Shown here: positions 56,897-64,000 of the stretch, in pieces
How positions within the stretch are numbered: the first letter of the stretch is position 1
Layout: each line of letters begins with the position of its first letter
Assembly: GCA_025666215.1 (NCBI GenBank)
Contig: CP102593.1
Coordinates: 4,911,001 to 4,975,000, forward strand
Reading direction: 5' to 3'
Length of the DNA stretch: 64,000 nt
Origin: Xanthomonas campestris pv. phormiicola
GTDB taxonomy: Bacteria; Pseudomonadota; Gammaproteobacteria; Xanthomonadales; Xanthomonadaceae
The notes under the pieces: model-generated
Told to the model about the DNA's origin: nothing
Databases searched by the model: none
Seen by the model: only the letters and a program-made list of their open reading frames with translations
Program-made: the position numbers and the translations under genes

Positions 56897-57325
56897 GTCG
56901 TTCTGGGTCCTTGGATCGGTCGGGTCGCGCCCGCGACCATGCGATGGCGCCGCGACCGCGCAAACGCGGCGGCGCCGGTTCCCCGTCATCGGCGGCGATC
57001 GTCGCATCCGCGCCACGCGGACAGCATCGCCGCGCCACAGCAGACGTCTGGCTAGAGTGACAGCGTCCGGTCCGTTTTGAACAGTCCCGCGTGGCGCCCG
57101 CGCCTTTCCGTGAGTGGGCTGGAGAGCGTTGCCGTTGTGCGTTCGCCGCGCGCGCGCACGGCGAACCGGCGCCGGCGACTGGACATCGGTCCATGCCGGG
57201 GCGATGGTGGGGCTGCCGCCGCCGGCTCAAGCGCACGCCGCCAGCGCCGATATCCTGTTCCTGAGTGTCGCCATGGGCGCCGCGTTTGCGGCAGGGCGGT
57301 GCGTTTACTGGGAGGAAGCGTCCGC
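56897..57325. other. 429-base gap between ParB-like and diguanylate cyclase genes
   Basis: This divergent gap presumably holds both promoters. I see no repeat, RNA or convincing hexamer pair. A GGGAGGA ribosome binding site (57309-57316) closes it. Confidence 0.4.
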
Positions 57326-58918
57326 ATGCCGGATCAACGCGACGAGCCGCCGGCTGGCGGGCTGCGCAAGCTGTTGTCGCCGCGCCGGCGCGAACCGGCG
57401 GCGGCGGCCGCTTCCGCGGTGGCGCGGCATGGCCATGCGCGTGGTGCCGCGCATGCGGCGCCGGGCGAGCACGCCGATCCGGCCGCGGCCACCGCGGCGC
57501 TGATCCGCCTGTTCAATCACGCCCACGAGCCGCTGGAGCTGCTCGGCGCCTTCGCCGACGGCATGGCCGGCCTGCACGGCGAACTCGGCGACATGGGCCG
57601 GCGCCTGCAATCGGCGGCCGCCAGCGGCGACTGGCCCAGCTACGGCCGCGCGCTGCGCCAGCTGATCGACAAGTACATCCGCACCATCGACGTCGGCGAT
57701 CCGCTGGCCGGGCCCAGCGACCCCGAACGCCTGCGCGACCTGCTGCGCCAGGCGATCGCCGGCGCGCTGGCCTCGCTGCTGCACACCCTGCCGGAACTGG
57801 CCAACGAAGCGGAGGCCACCGGCGAGGCGTTGCGCCAATGGCGCAGCGGCCAGCCGCTGGAGCCGGTGGCGCAGCGCGTGCGCGAGCTGTGCCACCAGGT
57901 CGCGCTGCGCGCCAGCGACAGCCAGGAGCAGCAGACCCTGCTGCTGGGCCTGTTCGACCTGCTGCTGGAAAACGTCGGCGAACTGCTCGACGACACCAGC
58001 TGGCTGCAGGGCCAGATCGCGGTGGTGCGCGACATGATCAGCGGCCCGCTGGACCGCTATTCGATCGAGGAAGCGCGCGGCAGCCTGCGCGAGGTGATCT
58101 ACAAGCAGGGCCTGCTGAAGCAGGGCATCGCCGAATCCAAGGAGGCGATGAAGGACATGATGGTGTCCTTCGTCGAGAACCTGGACGGCATGGCGATCAG
58201 CACCAGCGAGTTCCACGACCGCATCGCCGACTACTCGCAGACCATCCGCGACGCGCGCAGCATCGCCGACCTCAACCGCCTGCTGCAGGAAGTGCTGCAG
58301 GACACCGGCCACGTGCAGCAGCAGGCGCTGCGCGCGCGCGACCACCTGATCGCCGCGCGCCAGGAAGTGGACGCGGCCGAGCAGCGCATCCTGCGCCTGG
58401 AGCAGGAGCTGCAGGACGTCAGCGGGCTGGTGCGGGTCGACCAGCTCACCGGCAGCCTCAACCGGCGCGGGCTGGACGAGCTGTTCGTGCGCGAACTGGC
58501 GCGCACCGAGCGCAGCGCGCAGCCGCTGTGCGTGGCGATGCTGGACCTGGACGATTTCCGCAAGCTCAACGAGACCTACGGCCACCCGGGCGGGGACGCC
58601 GCGTTGCGCCACGTGGTCGAGGTGGCGCGCACCACGCTGCGCGGCAGCGACGCGATCGCGCGTTTCGGCGGCGAGGAATTCCTGCTGCTGATGCCCGACT
58701 GCACCATCTTCGAAGCGGCCGCGGCGGTGACCCGGGTGCAGCGCGCCCTGGCCCAGCGCGCGGTGGTGCACGAAGACCAACGCGTGTTCGTCAGCTTCAG
58801 CGCCGGGGTGGCGATGCGCCGCGCCGGCGAAACCCAGGACGTGCTGGTCAAGCGCGCCGACCGCGCCCTGTACGAGGCCAAGAAGGCCGGCAAGAACCGG
58901 GTGGTTTCAGCGGATTGA
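57326..58918 (+). CDS. Diguanylate cyclase (GGEEF domain) with long helical N-terminus
   Basis: The 530-residue protein lacks a signal peptide and membrane segments. After an Ala-rich start comes a long helical region (about residues 55-360, including EVDAAEQRILRLEQELQD as coiled coil) and a C-terminal GGDEF domain (about 365-530). The active-site motif is GGEEF (448-452), a functional variant, and an RxxD inhibition site (RGSD 439-442) sits five residues upstream, so feedback by c-di-GMP is expected. It lacks PAS/GAF/REC domains; its helical part is like that of cytosolic cyclases in Xanthomonas and Pseudomonas. A GGAGG site precedes the ATG. Confidence 0.92.
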   Translation: MPDQRDEPPAGGLRKLLSPRRREPAAAAASAVARHGHARGAAHAAPGEHADPAAATAALIRLFNHAHEPLELLGAFADGMAGLHGELGDMGRRLQSAAASGDWPSYGRALRQLIDKYIRTIDVGDPLAGPSDPERLRDLLRQAIAGALASLLHTLPELANEAEATGEALRQWRSGQPLEPVAQRVRELCHQVALRASDSQEQQTLLLGLFDLLLENVGELLDDTSWLQGQIAVVRDMISGPLDRYSIEEARGSLREVIYKQGLLKQGIAESKEAMKDMMVSFVENLDGMAISTSEFHDRIADYSQTIRDARSIADLNRLLQEVLQDTGHVQQQALRARDHLIAARQEVDAAEQRILRLEQELQDVSGLVRVDQLTGSLNRRGLDELFVRELARTERSAQPLCVAMLDLDDFRKLNETYGHPGGDAALRHVVEVARTTLRGSDAIARFGGEEFLLLMPDCTIFEAAAAVTRVQRALAQRAVVHEDQRVFVSFSAGVAMRRAGETQDVLVKRADRALYEAKKAGKNRVVSAD

Positions 58919-58921
58919 GGC

Positions 58922-59044
58922 CGGGACTCGGGACTCGGGACTCGGGACTCGGAAGAGCGTGATCCGGCCGATAGGCCGCCGCAATGCGGAGCCGCACCCG
59001 TGCACCCGCTGTTACGAGTCCCGAGTCCCGGGTCCCGAGTCCCG
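58922..59044. repeat. GGGACTC heptamer inverted pair between the cyclase and DUF808 genes
   Basis: Arms at 58922-58952 (four GGGACTC units) and 59015-59044 (GAGTCCC/GGGTCCC units) flank about 60 bases. The right arm encodes the end of the DUF808 protein, and the left begins three bases after the cyclase stop. Confidence 0.88.
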
Positions 59045-59932
59045 CACTTTCTGAAACAGCACCACGGCCCCCAGCACCAGCGCGCCGGCGACGATGCCGA
59101 CCAGCGCGTTGCCCAGGTTGAGCACCACGCTGCCCCAGGCGCCCTGCGGCGCGAGGCCTTCGAGGGCGTGGTGCAGCGGGCCGATGCTGTGCACCAGGAT
59201 GCCGCCGCCGACCAGGAACATCGCCGCGGTGCCGGCGATCGACAGTACCCGCATCAGCCATGGCGCCAGCCACAGGATGCCGCGGCCGATCGCCGCGGCG
59301 GCGGCGCCCTGGCGGGTCAGGTACAGGCCCAGATCGTCGAGCTTGACGATGCCGGCGACCAGGCCGTACACGCCAACCGTCATCGCCAGCGCGATGGCCA
59401 CCAGCACCATGAGCTGCTGGGAGAACGGCACCCCGGCGACCACGCCCAGCGACAGCACGATGATTTCCGCGGAGAGGATGAAATCGGTGCGGATCGCGCC
59501 CTTGACCTTGTCCTTCTCCAGCGCGACCACGTCCACCTTTTCGTCGGCCAGCGCCTGCAGCTGCTGCGCATGGCGCTGCGCGTCCTCGTCCCTGGAATGC
59601 AGGAAGCGGTGCGCCAGCTTCTCCACGCCCTCGAAGCACAGGAACGCGCCGCCGATCATCATCAGCGGGGTGATCGCCCACGGCAGCCAGGCGCTGATCG
59701 CCAGCGCCGCCGGCACCAGGATCGCCTTGTTGAGCAGCGAACCCTTGGCCACCGCCCACACCACCGGCAACTCGCGATCTGCGTTGACCCCGGTGACCTG
59801 CTGCGCGTTCAGCGCCAGGTCGTCGCCGAGCACGCCGGCGGTCTTCTTCGCCGCCACCTTGGTCAGGATCGCCACGTCGTCGAGCAGCGAGGCGATATCG
59901 TCGAGCAGGGTGAACAGGCTGGCGCCGGCCAT
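59012..59932 (-). CDS. DUF808 (YedI-like) membrane protein
   Basis: The 306-residue inner-membrane protein begins [46 protein letters not shown], the DUF808 signature, and has repeated hydrophobic helices ([28 protein letters not shown] and later). E. coli YedI is the model; function is unknown. The final residues ([11 protein letters not shown]) derive from the heptamer repeat, replacing the natural C-terminus. It is convergent with the diguanylate cyclase gene. Confidence 0.87.
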   Translation of the reverse strand: MAGASLFTLLDDIASLLDDVAILTKVAAKKTAGVLGDDLALNAQQVTGVNADRELPVVWAVAKGSLLNKAILVPAALAISAWLPWAITPLMMIGGAFLCFEGVEKLAHRFLHSRDEDAQRHAQQLQALADEKVDVVALEKDKVKGAIRTDFILSAEIIVLSLGVVAGVPFSQQLMVLVAIALAMTVGVYGLVAGIVKLDDLGLYLTRQGAAAAAIGRGILWLAPWLMRVLSIAGTAAMFLVGGGILVHSIGPLHHALEGLAPQGAWGSVVLNLGNALVGIVAGALVLGAVVLFQKVRDSGPGTRDS

Positions 59933-60077
59933 GCGGGGATTCCATTCGGGGGATGAGCGGGGATTCTCGCCGATTCCGCGCGCCCGGTGGGTGAGCGCGG
60001 CCGCCCCGGCCTCAGCCGCGCATAACGCCGGCTCGGCTAGCGTACGCGGCAGACACCTGCCACCGCGAAGGAGACCC

Positions 60078-61706
60078 ATGGACCAGTTCCTCACCGCCCC
60101 GCGCGCGATCGTCGACGACGTGCTCGACGCCGTCGCCGCGCTGCAACCGCTGCTGCGCTCGGATCCGGCCAGCGGCGCCCGCATCGTGCTGCAGGCCGAG
60201 CGCGACCCCGCGCAGGTCGCGGTGCTGTCCGGCGGCGGCGCCGGCCACGAACCGGCGCACGCCGGCTTCGTCGGCCCGGGCATGCTCAGCGGCGCCATCG
60301 CCGGCGACCTGTTCGCCTCGCCGGGGGTGGAAGCGGTGCTGGCCGCGATCCGCGCCTGCGCCGATGCGCCTGGCGTGCTGCTGGTGATCAAGAACTACAC
60401 CGGCGACCGGCTCAACTTCGGCCTGGCCGCCGAGCGCGCCCGTGCCGAAGGCATCGCCGTGGCCAGCGTGCTGGTCGCCGACGACATCGCCCTGCCCGAG
60501 GCCGCACAGCCGCGCGGCCTCGCCGGCACCGTGCTGGTGCACAAGTACGTCGGCCACCTGGCCCGCGCAGGCGTGGCGCTGGCCGAGCTGGCGCAGCGCG
60601 GCCAGGCCTTCGCCGACCGCCTGCTGTCGCTGGGCATGGCCCTGTCCAGCTGCACCGTACCCGGCCAGCACGTCGGCCGCCGCGCGCCGGAACTGGGGCT
60701 GGGCATCCACAACGAACCCGGCACGCGCAAGGTGCAGCCGGCCTCGGTCGAGGAGGCGCTGGCGCTGGTGCTGGACCCGCTGCTGGCGCAGGCCGATGCG
60801 CGCTACGGCGCAGACGCGCCATTCGTCCTGATGCTCAACGACCTGGGCGGCTGCTCCACCCAGGAACTGGGCGTGCTGACCCGGCTGGCGCTGCAACGCA
60901 TCGGCACGAACCGGATCGCGCTGATGACGCTGCCGGCGGCGCTGATGACCTCGATGGACATGCACGGCTTCTCGATCACCCTGGCCCCGGCCGACGCCGA
61001 CGTGCTCGCCGCACTGCGATCGCCGGTGCAGACCCTGGGCTGGCCCGGCGTGCGCGTGCCGCACGCGCCCATCCACTTCACCCCGGCGCTGGCGCGCAGC
61101 GACGCGCACCGGCACGGCGCCCGCGACCCGCACCGCGGCGCGGCCCTGGCGCGGGTCGCGCAGGCGCTGATCGGCGCGCAGGCGGAACTGGACGCGCTCG
61201 ACGCGCAGAACGGCGACGGCGATGCCGGCAGCACCTTCGCCGCCGGCGCGCGCGCGCTGCAGCAGGCGCTGGACGAAGACACCCTGGCAACGGGCGAGGC
61301 CGCGGCGCTGGCGCACGGCCTGGCGGCGACGATCGAGCGCAGCATGGGCGGCTCCAGCGGCGTGCTGCTGTCGATCCTGTTCACCACCGCGGCCACCGAG
61401 CTGGAGGCCGGGCACGGCTGGGGGGCGGCGCTGCAGGCCGGCGTGGCGCGGATGCAGCACTACGGCGGCGCGCAGCTGGGCGATCGGACCATGCTCGACG
61501 CACTGCTGCCGGCGCTGGAAGCGTTGGCGCGCGGCGGCCGCCTCGACGACGCGGCGCGCGCGGCACGTGCCGGCGCCGATGCCACCGCGCAGCTGACCCA
61601 GGCCCGCGCCGGCCGCTCGGCCGCGGTGCCGGCGGACGCGCTGCGCGGCGTGGTCGATCCGGGCGCCGAAGCGGTGGCGCGCGCCTTCGCGGCGTGGGAT
61701 CGATGA
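60078..61706 (+). CDS. ATP-dependent dihydroxyacetone kinase (fused DhaK-DhaL)
   Basis: The 542-residue protein has an N-terminal DhaK domain (about 1-330) with [40 protein letters not shown] and [11 protein letters not shown] containing the substrate-anchoring His, and a C-terminal DhaL nucleotide-binding domain (about 345-542) with [17 protein letters not shown] and [15 protein letters not shown]. The fused form uses ATP directly, unlike the PTS-dependent split enzyme. It phosphorylates dihydroxyacetone for glycolysis. A strong AAGGAGA site lies before the ATG. Confidence 0.92.
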   Translation: MDQFLTAPRAIVDDVLDAVAALQPLLRSDPASGARIVLQAERDPAQVAVLSGGGAGHEPAHAGFVGPGMLSGAIAGDLFASPGVEAVLAAIRACADAPGVLLVIKNYTGDRLNFGLAAERARAEGIAVASVLVADDIALPEAAQPRGLAGTVLVHKYVGHLARAGVALAELAQRGQAFADRLLSLGMALSSCTVPGQHVGRRAPELGLGIHNEPGTRKVQPASVEEALALVLDPLLAQADARYGADAPFVLMLNDLGGCSTQELGVLTRLALQRIGTNRIALMTLPAALMTSMDMHGFSITLAPADADVLAALRSPVQTLGWPGVRVPHAPIHFTPALARSDAHRHGARDPHRGAALARVAQALIGAQAELDALDAQNGDGDAGSTFAAGARALQQALDEDTLATGEAAALAHGLAATIERSMGGSSGVLLSILFTTAATELEAGHGWGAALQAGVARMQHYGGAQLGDRTMLDALLPALEALARGGRLDDAARAARAGADATAQLTQARAGRSAAVPADALRGVVDPGAEAVARAFAAWDR

Positions 61707-61744
61707 GCGCCGGCAACGCACCCGGCCGACGCGTCACAAGCACC

Positions 61745-62025
61745 TGTGGGAGCGACTTCAGGGCACCTCTAATAACCTCGATTCTAAAAATTTCGCACTA
61801 TGCGCATCAATGACTTGCGAGCGTTTTAGTCGAGTTTTTTGGGATTATTAGAGGTGCCCTTCAGTCGCGACGAACGGAGTGCTCCAGCGATCCGGCCTCG
61901 GAATCCGTCGGGACTGAAGTCCCTCCTACGATGCACCCAGCCGGCGCTGCCGTTCTTTTTGTAGGACTTCAGCCGCAACGGGCATTACCGATAACTCCGG
62001 TCGCGGCTGAAGCCGCTCCCACAAG
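61745..62025. repeat. REP/BIME-type palindrome cluster, interrupted by a MITE
   Basis: The 353-base gap between the kinase and XAC2610-like genes holds several GTGGGAGCGACTTCAGTCGC-type palindromes. One is split by the MITE-like element; others are at about 61900-61930 (GTCGGGACTGAAGTCCCTCC) and 61960-62022 (a pair facing each other, TAGGACTTCAGCCGCAAC and GTCGCGGCTGAAGCCGCTCC). Confidence 0.78.
61761..61859. mobile_element. 99-bp MITE-like element with terminal inverted repeats
   Basis: The ends read GGGCACCTCTAATAA and its exact complement TTATTAGAGGTGCCC. The flanking bases form a direct TTCA duplication (61757-61760 and 61860-61863; CTTCAG if the end is set one base inside). Removing the element restores an intact GCGACTTCAGTCGC palindrome, which shows insertion into an existing repeat. 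It has no coding capacity; it is far more AT-rich than the window. A related transposase is not present here. Confidence 0.85.
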
Positions 62026-62059
62026 GAACAGCGATGCGTGCCTGCCGCAGGCGCCGATC

Positions 62060-63226
62060 CTACTGCGCCGCGGCGGCCTCCGCCGCGCGCAGCGCCTGCG
62101 CCACCGCCTGCAACGAACCGTGCACCGAGCCAGGCTGCAACGCCAACGGCTGGAGGTTGCCGCGCACGACAACCTCCATGCGCAGCGGCACGCCCTGGGC
62201 ATCGCCGACGAGGCGATAGGTGGTGGTCGCCCGCGCGAAGCTCAGCGTGTGCCGCGTGGCGTCGTAGACGAAGGTTTCCCCCTCGCCATCCGGGTACAGC
62301 AGCTCCACCTGCTGCTGCGCGCCGATCGCCGCGTAGTACGGCGCGCCGGACGCGCCGTCGCCGTCGTTGGCGAACACCACGATGCGCTTGCCGGACGGCG
62401 CCAGGCGGAACTCGAGCAGGATCTTGCGCTCGCCCGTGCCGCTGCCGCCTTCCTCGTCCCACAGATGGCGCTGCTCGGCCACGCGCTTGCCGCCCTGGTC
62501 GCGGTAGCGCGTTTCCTGGGTCAATCCCGGCCCCTCCGCCCTGGCGTCGTCGACCAGCTCGCGCTGCAGCAGCGGCTTGCCGTCGCGCACCGTGTACACC
62601 GCGAATTGGTGCCAGCAGCAACCATCCTTGGTCATGGTCCGGATCTCGCGCGCCTTCGCGTCCACCTCGAACAGGCCGCAGTTGCTCTGCGCCAGTTCGG
62701 TGAACTCCGGGCTCGGCGCGAAGCCATCGGCGGTGCCGAGGTACACCTGGTACGACGGGCCGTGGTAGCAACTGTTCTGCCCGTCCATCAACGCCAGATC
62801 CTTGATCCCGTCGAAATTGAAATCGTCGTAGATCAGCACGCTCTGCTCGCCGTACGGCAACTGGTGCACGTTGGCCTTGGCCTGCTTGCCCTGCGCGTCG
62901 GTGTCCAGCACCAGCTCGGGCGAGGCCACCTCGATCAGCGGCGTGTCGCTGCCGCGCGCGAACACGCGCACGATGCCGGGGCGGAACACCTCGTCGCCCG
63001 CATCCACTTCCAGCGTCGCCCGGTAGCGTTCGGAAAAGTCCTGCACCCGGTAGGTGACGTGTTCGCTGCCGGCGAACGCCTGCGCATCGAACCCCTCGTC
63101 GGCATAGCGCTGCGTCCCGGCGGCCGCCGTCGCCGACAACAGCGCGCCCAGCACCAACAGGCCGCCGCGCCACATGGCACGCGCGGGAGCGGAAACAGCA
63201 ACGGCACGCGCAGCGGGAAACAGCAT
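62060..63226 (-). CDS. XAC2610-related exported protein
   Basis: The 388-residue protein has a signal sequence (GGLLVLGALLSATAAAG) and an FG-GAP-like calcium-loop segment YDDFNFDGIKDLALMDGQNSCYHGPSYQVYLG, a hallmark of the XAC2610-related family. In X. citri XAC2610 is the periplasmic immunity protein against a type IV secreted killing effector. NCGLF, DGCCWHQFAVY cysteines probably form disulfides. No effector gene is adjacent. The start could be the Met at 63175 closer to the signal peptide. Confidence 0.72.
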   Translation of the reverse strand: MLFPAARAVAVSAPARAMWRGGLLVLGALLSATAAAGTQRYADEGFDAQAFAGSEHVTYRVQDFSERYRATLEVDAGDEVFRPGIVRVFARGSDTPLIEVASPELVLDTDAQGKQAKANVHQLPYGEQSVLIYDDFNFDGIKDLALMDGQNSCYHGPSYQVYLGTADGFAPSPEFTELAQSNCGLFEVDAKAREIRTMTKDGCCWHQFAVYTVRDGKPLLQRELVDDARAEGPGLTQETRYRDQGGKRVAEQRHLWDEEGGSGTGERKILLEFRLAPSGKRIVVFANDGDGASGAPYYAAIGAQQQVELLYPDGEGETFVYDATRHTLSFARATTTYRLVGDAQGVPLRMEVVVRGNLQPLALQPGSVHGSLQAVAQALRAAEAAAAQ

Positions 63227-63417
63227 GACGACTCTTGGGAAGCGGCAACCTGGGCCTGGAACGCGCGATTCTAGGGCAGCGGCCGCGCCTGTGCCGGCAC
63301 GTCCCCCGGCTATCGGTGCGCGAATGCTGCCGCGCCGCCGCCGGCAGATTCACCGGGCGACGACCCCGTCCCCGCCACACTGGCGTTCGCATTCCCTGCC
63401 CCGCCTGGAGCCCGACC

Positions 63418-64000
63418 TTGAGCGCGACGCCCGACGCTGCGGAGACCACCCAGGTAGTCGGCGGCCTCAGCCGCCGTACCCAGATCCTGCGCCTGCTGCT
63501 GCGCTACCGCAGCTCGGGGGTGTTCTCCGGCATGGACATGGAGGCCGCCGACGGCGCGCACGAGTTGACGCCGGAAGGCACGCCCGAGCAGTTCGTCACC
63601 GACCTGGAAGCGCTCGGCCCGACCTTCGTCAAGCTCGGGCAGATGCTGTCCACGCGCCCGGACGTGGTGCCGCCGGAATTCGCCACCGCGCTGGAGCGGA
63701 TGCAGGAGAACACCGCGCCGGTCCCGGTGCAACGCATCCGCGAGATCGTCGAGGCCGAGCTCGGCGTGGCGGTCAACAAGGCCTTCTCCGCGTTCGACGA
63801 CACCCCGCTGGGCACCGCCTCGCTGGCGCAGGTGCACCGCGCCGCGTTGCGCGACGGCACGCCGGTGGCGATCAAGGTGCAGAAGCCGGAGGTGGCCGCG
63901 CAGGTGCGCTCGGACCTGGAGGTGCTGAAGAGCTTCGCCAGCGCCGCCGACAAACTGACCGGGCTGGGCCGGCGCATCCGCTTCGCCGACTGGCTGGCGG
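63418..64000 (+). CDS. AarF/UbiB/ABC1-family kinase-like protein, partial
   Basis: Read from TTG at 63418 (GGAG 8 bases upstream), the first 194 residues show the ABC1 atypical-kinase patterns: LGPTFVKLGQMLSTRPDVVPPEF (KxGQ motif), PLGTASLAQVHRAALRDGTPVAIKVQKP (Ala-rich loop and catalytic Lys), and the gene runs off the right edge. The family includes UbiB, needed for ubiquinone synthesis, and coq8-like lipid kinases. It has no ATG near the family start, so a non-ATG start is required. Confidence 0.85.
   Translation, partial: MSATPDAAETTQVVGGLSRRTQILRLLLRYRSSGVFSGMDMEAADGAHELTPEGTPEQFVTDLEALGPTFVKLGQMLSTRPDVVPPEFATALERMQENTAPVPVQRIREIVEAELGVAVNKAFSAFDDTPLGTASLAQVHRAALRDGTPVAIKVQKPEVAAQVRSDLEVLKSFASAADKLTGLGRRIRFADWLA

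Overview
The window is a GC-rich (very roughly 68-70% by eye) chromosomal segment of a Xanthomonas-type gammaproteobacterium. Evidence: a Clp-type CRP homologue beside speD; a pyruvate dehydrogenase operon carrying an SH3-like gene; a fused-subunit Mrp antiporter; secreted M4 protease, GH5 glycosidase and nuclease; and abundant xanthomonad intergenic repeats (palindromes of the GTGGGAGCGACTTCAGTCGC type, GGGACTC heptamer arrays, CCCTCTCCC...GGGAGAGGG hairpins). Species cannot be fixed from the sequence alone.

Layout. 1-7 kb: ribosomal rpsI-rplM (minus), coq7, a DUF3592 protein, a guanidine exporter gene behind a guanidine-II riboswitch, speD, clp, a TauE-like permease and a GH5 glycosidase. 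6.4-13.7 kb (minus): a trp locus in the order trpE-ltaE-SIMPL gene-trpG-small exported protein-trpD-repeat-trpC-HAD phosphatase. 13.7-22 kb: a palindrome cluster, a lipid kinase, GNAT, rpe, a J-domain protein, purC, a coupled ECF sigma/membrane protein/ferredoxin/MFS operon, an Mpo1-like protein and an NAD-binding protein. 22.2-28.1 kb: the six-gene mrp operon. 28.3-38.5 kb: a CaCA exchanger, an orphan Imm11-like gene, a lipoprotein, hmgA and hppD with a DUF559 nuclease cassette between them, a MarR regulator, a thioredoxin lipoprotein, a POT peptide transporter and kynA. 38.7-50 kb: a large secreted nuclease, the pdh operon and an M4 protease. 50-64 kb: a DEAD-box helicase, DUF6172, SDR, PfkB kinase, MgtC, ParB-like, a diguanylate cyclase, DUF808, dihydroxyacetone kinase, an XAC2610-like protein and the start of an AarF/UbiB-type kinase.

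Functional links. The window holds tryptophan synthesis (trp genes) and degradation (kynA), tyrosine degradation (hppD, hmgA, probably under the divergent MarR gene), polyamine synthesis next to guanidine export, monovalent cation/proton exchange, and c-di-GMP signalling (Clp as likely sensor, one GGEEF cyclase).

The most unusual features are made by small repeats. Heptamer arrays supply the stop codons and last residues of trpD, kynA and the DUF808 gene. A palindrome pair encodes part of the linker of the PDH E2 protein. A 438-bp unit with 42-bp inverted ends is almost filled by a DUF559 nuclease gene. A 99-bp MITE-like element interrupts a palindrome. The guanidine-II riboswitch shares four bases with an intrinsic terminator just after speD.
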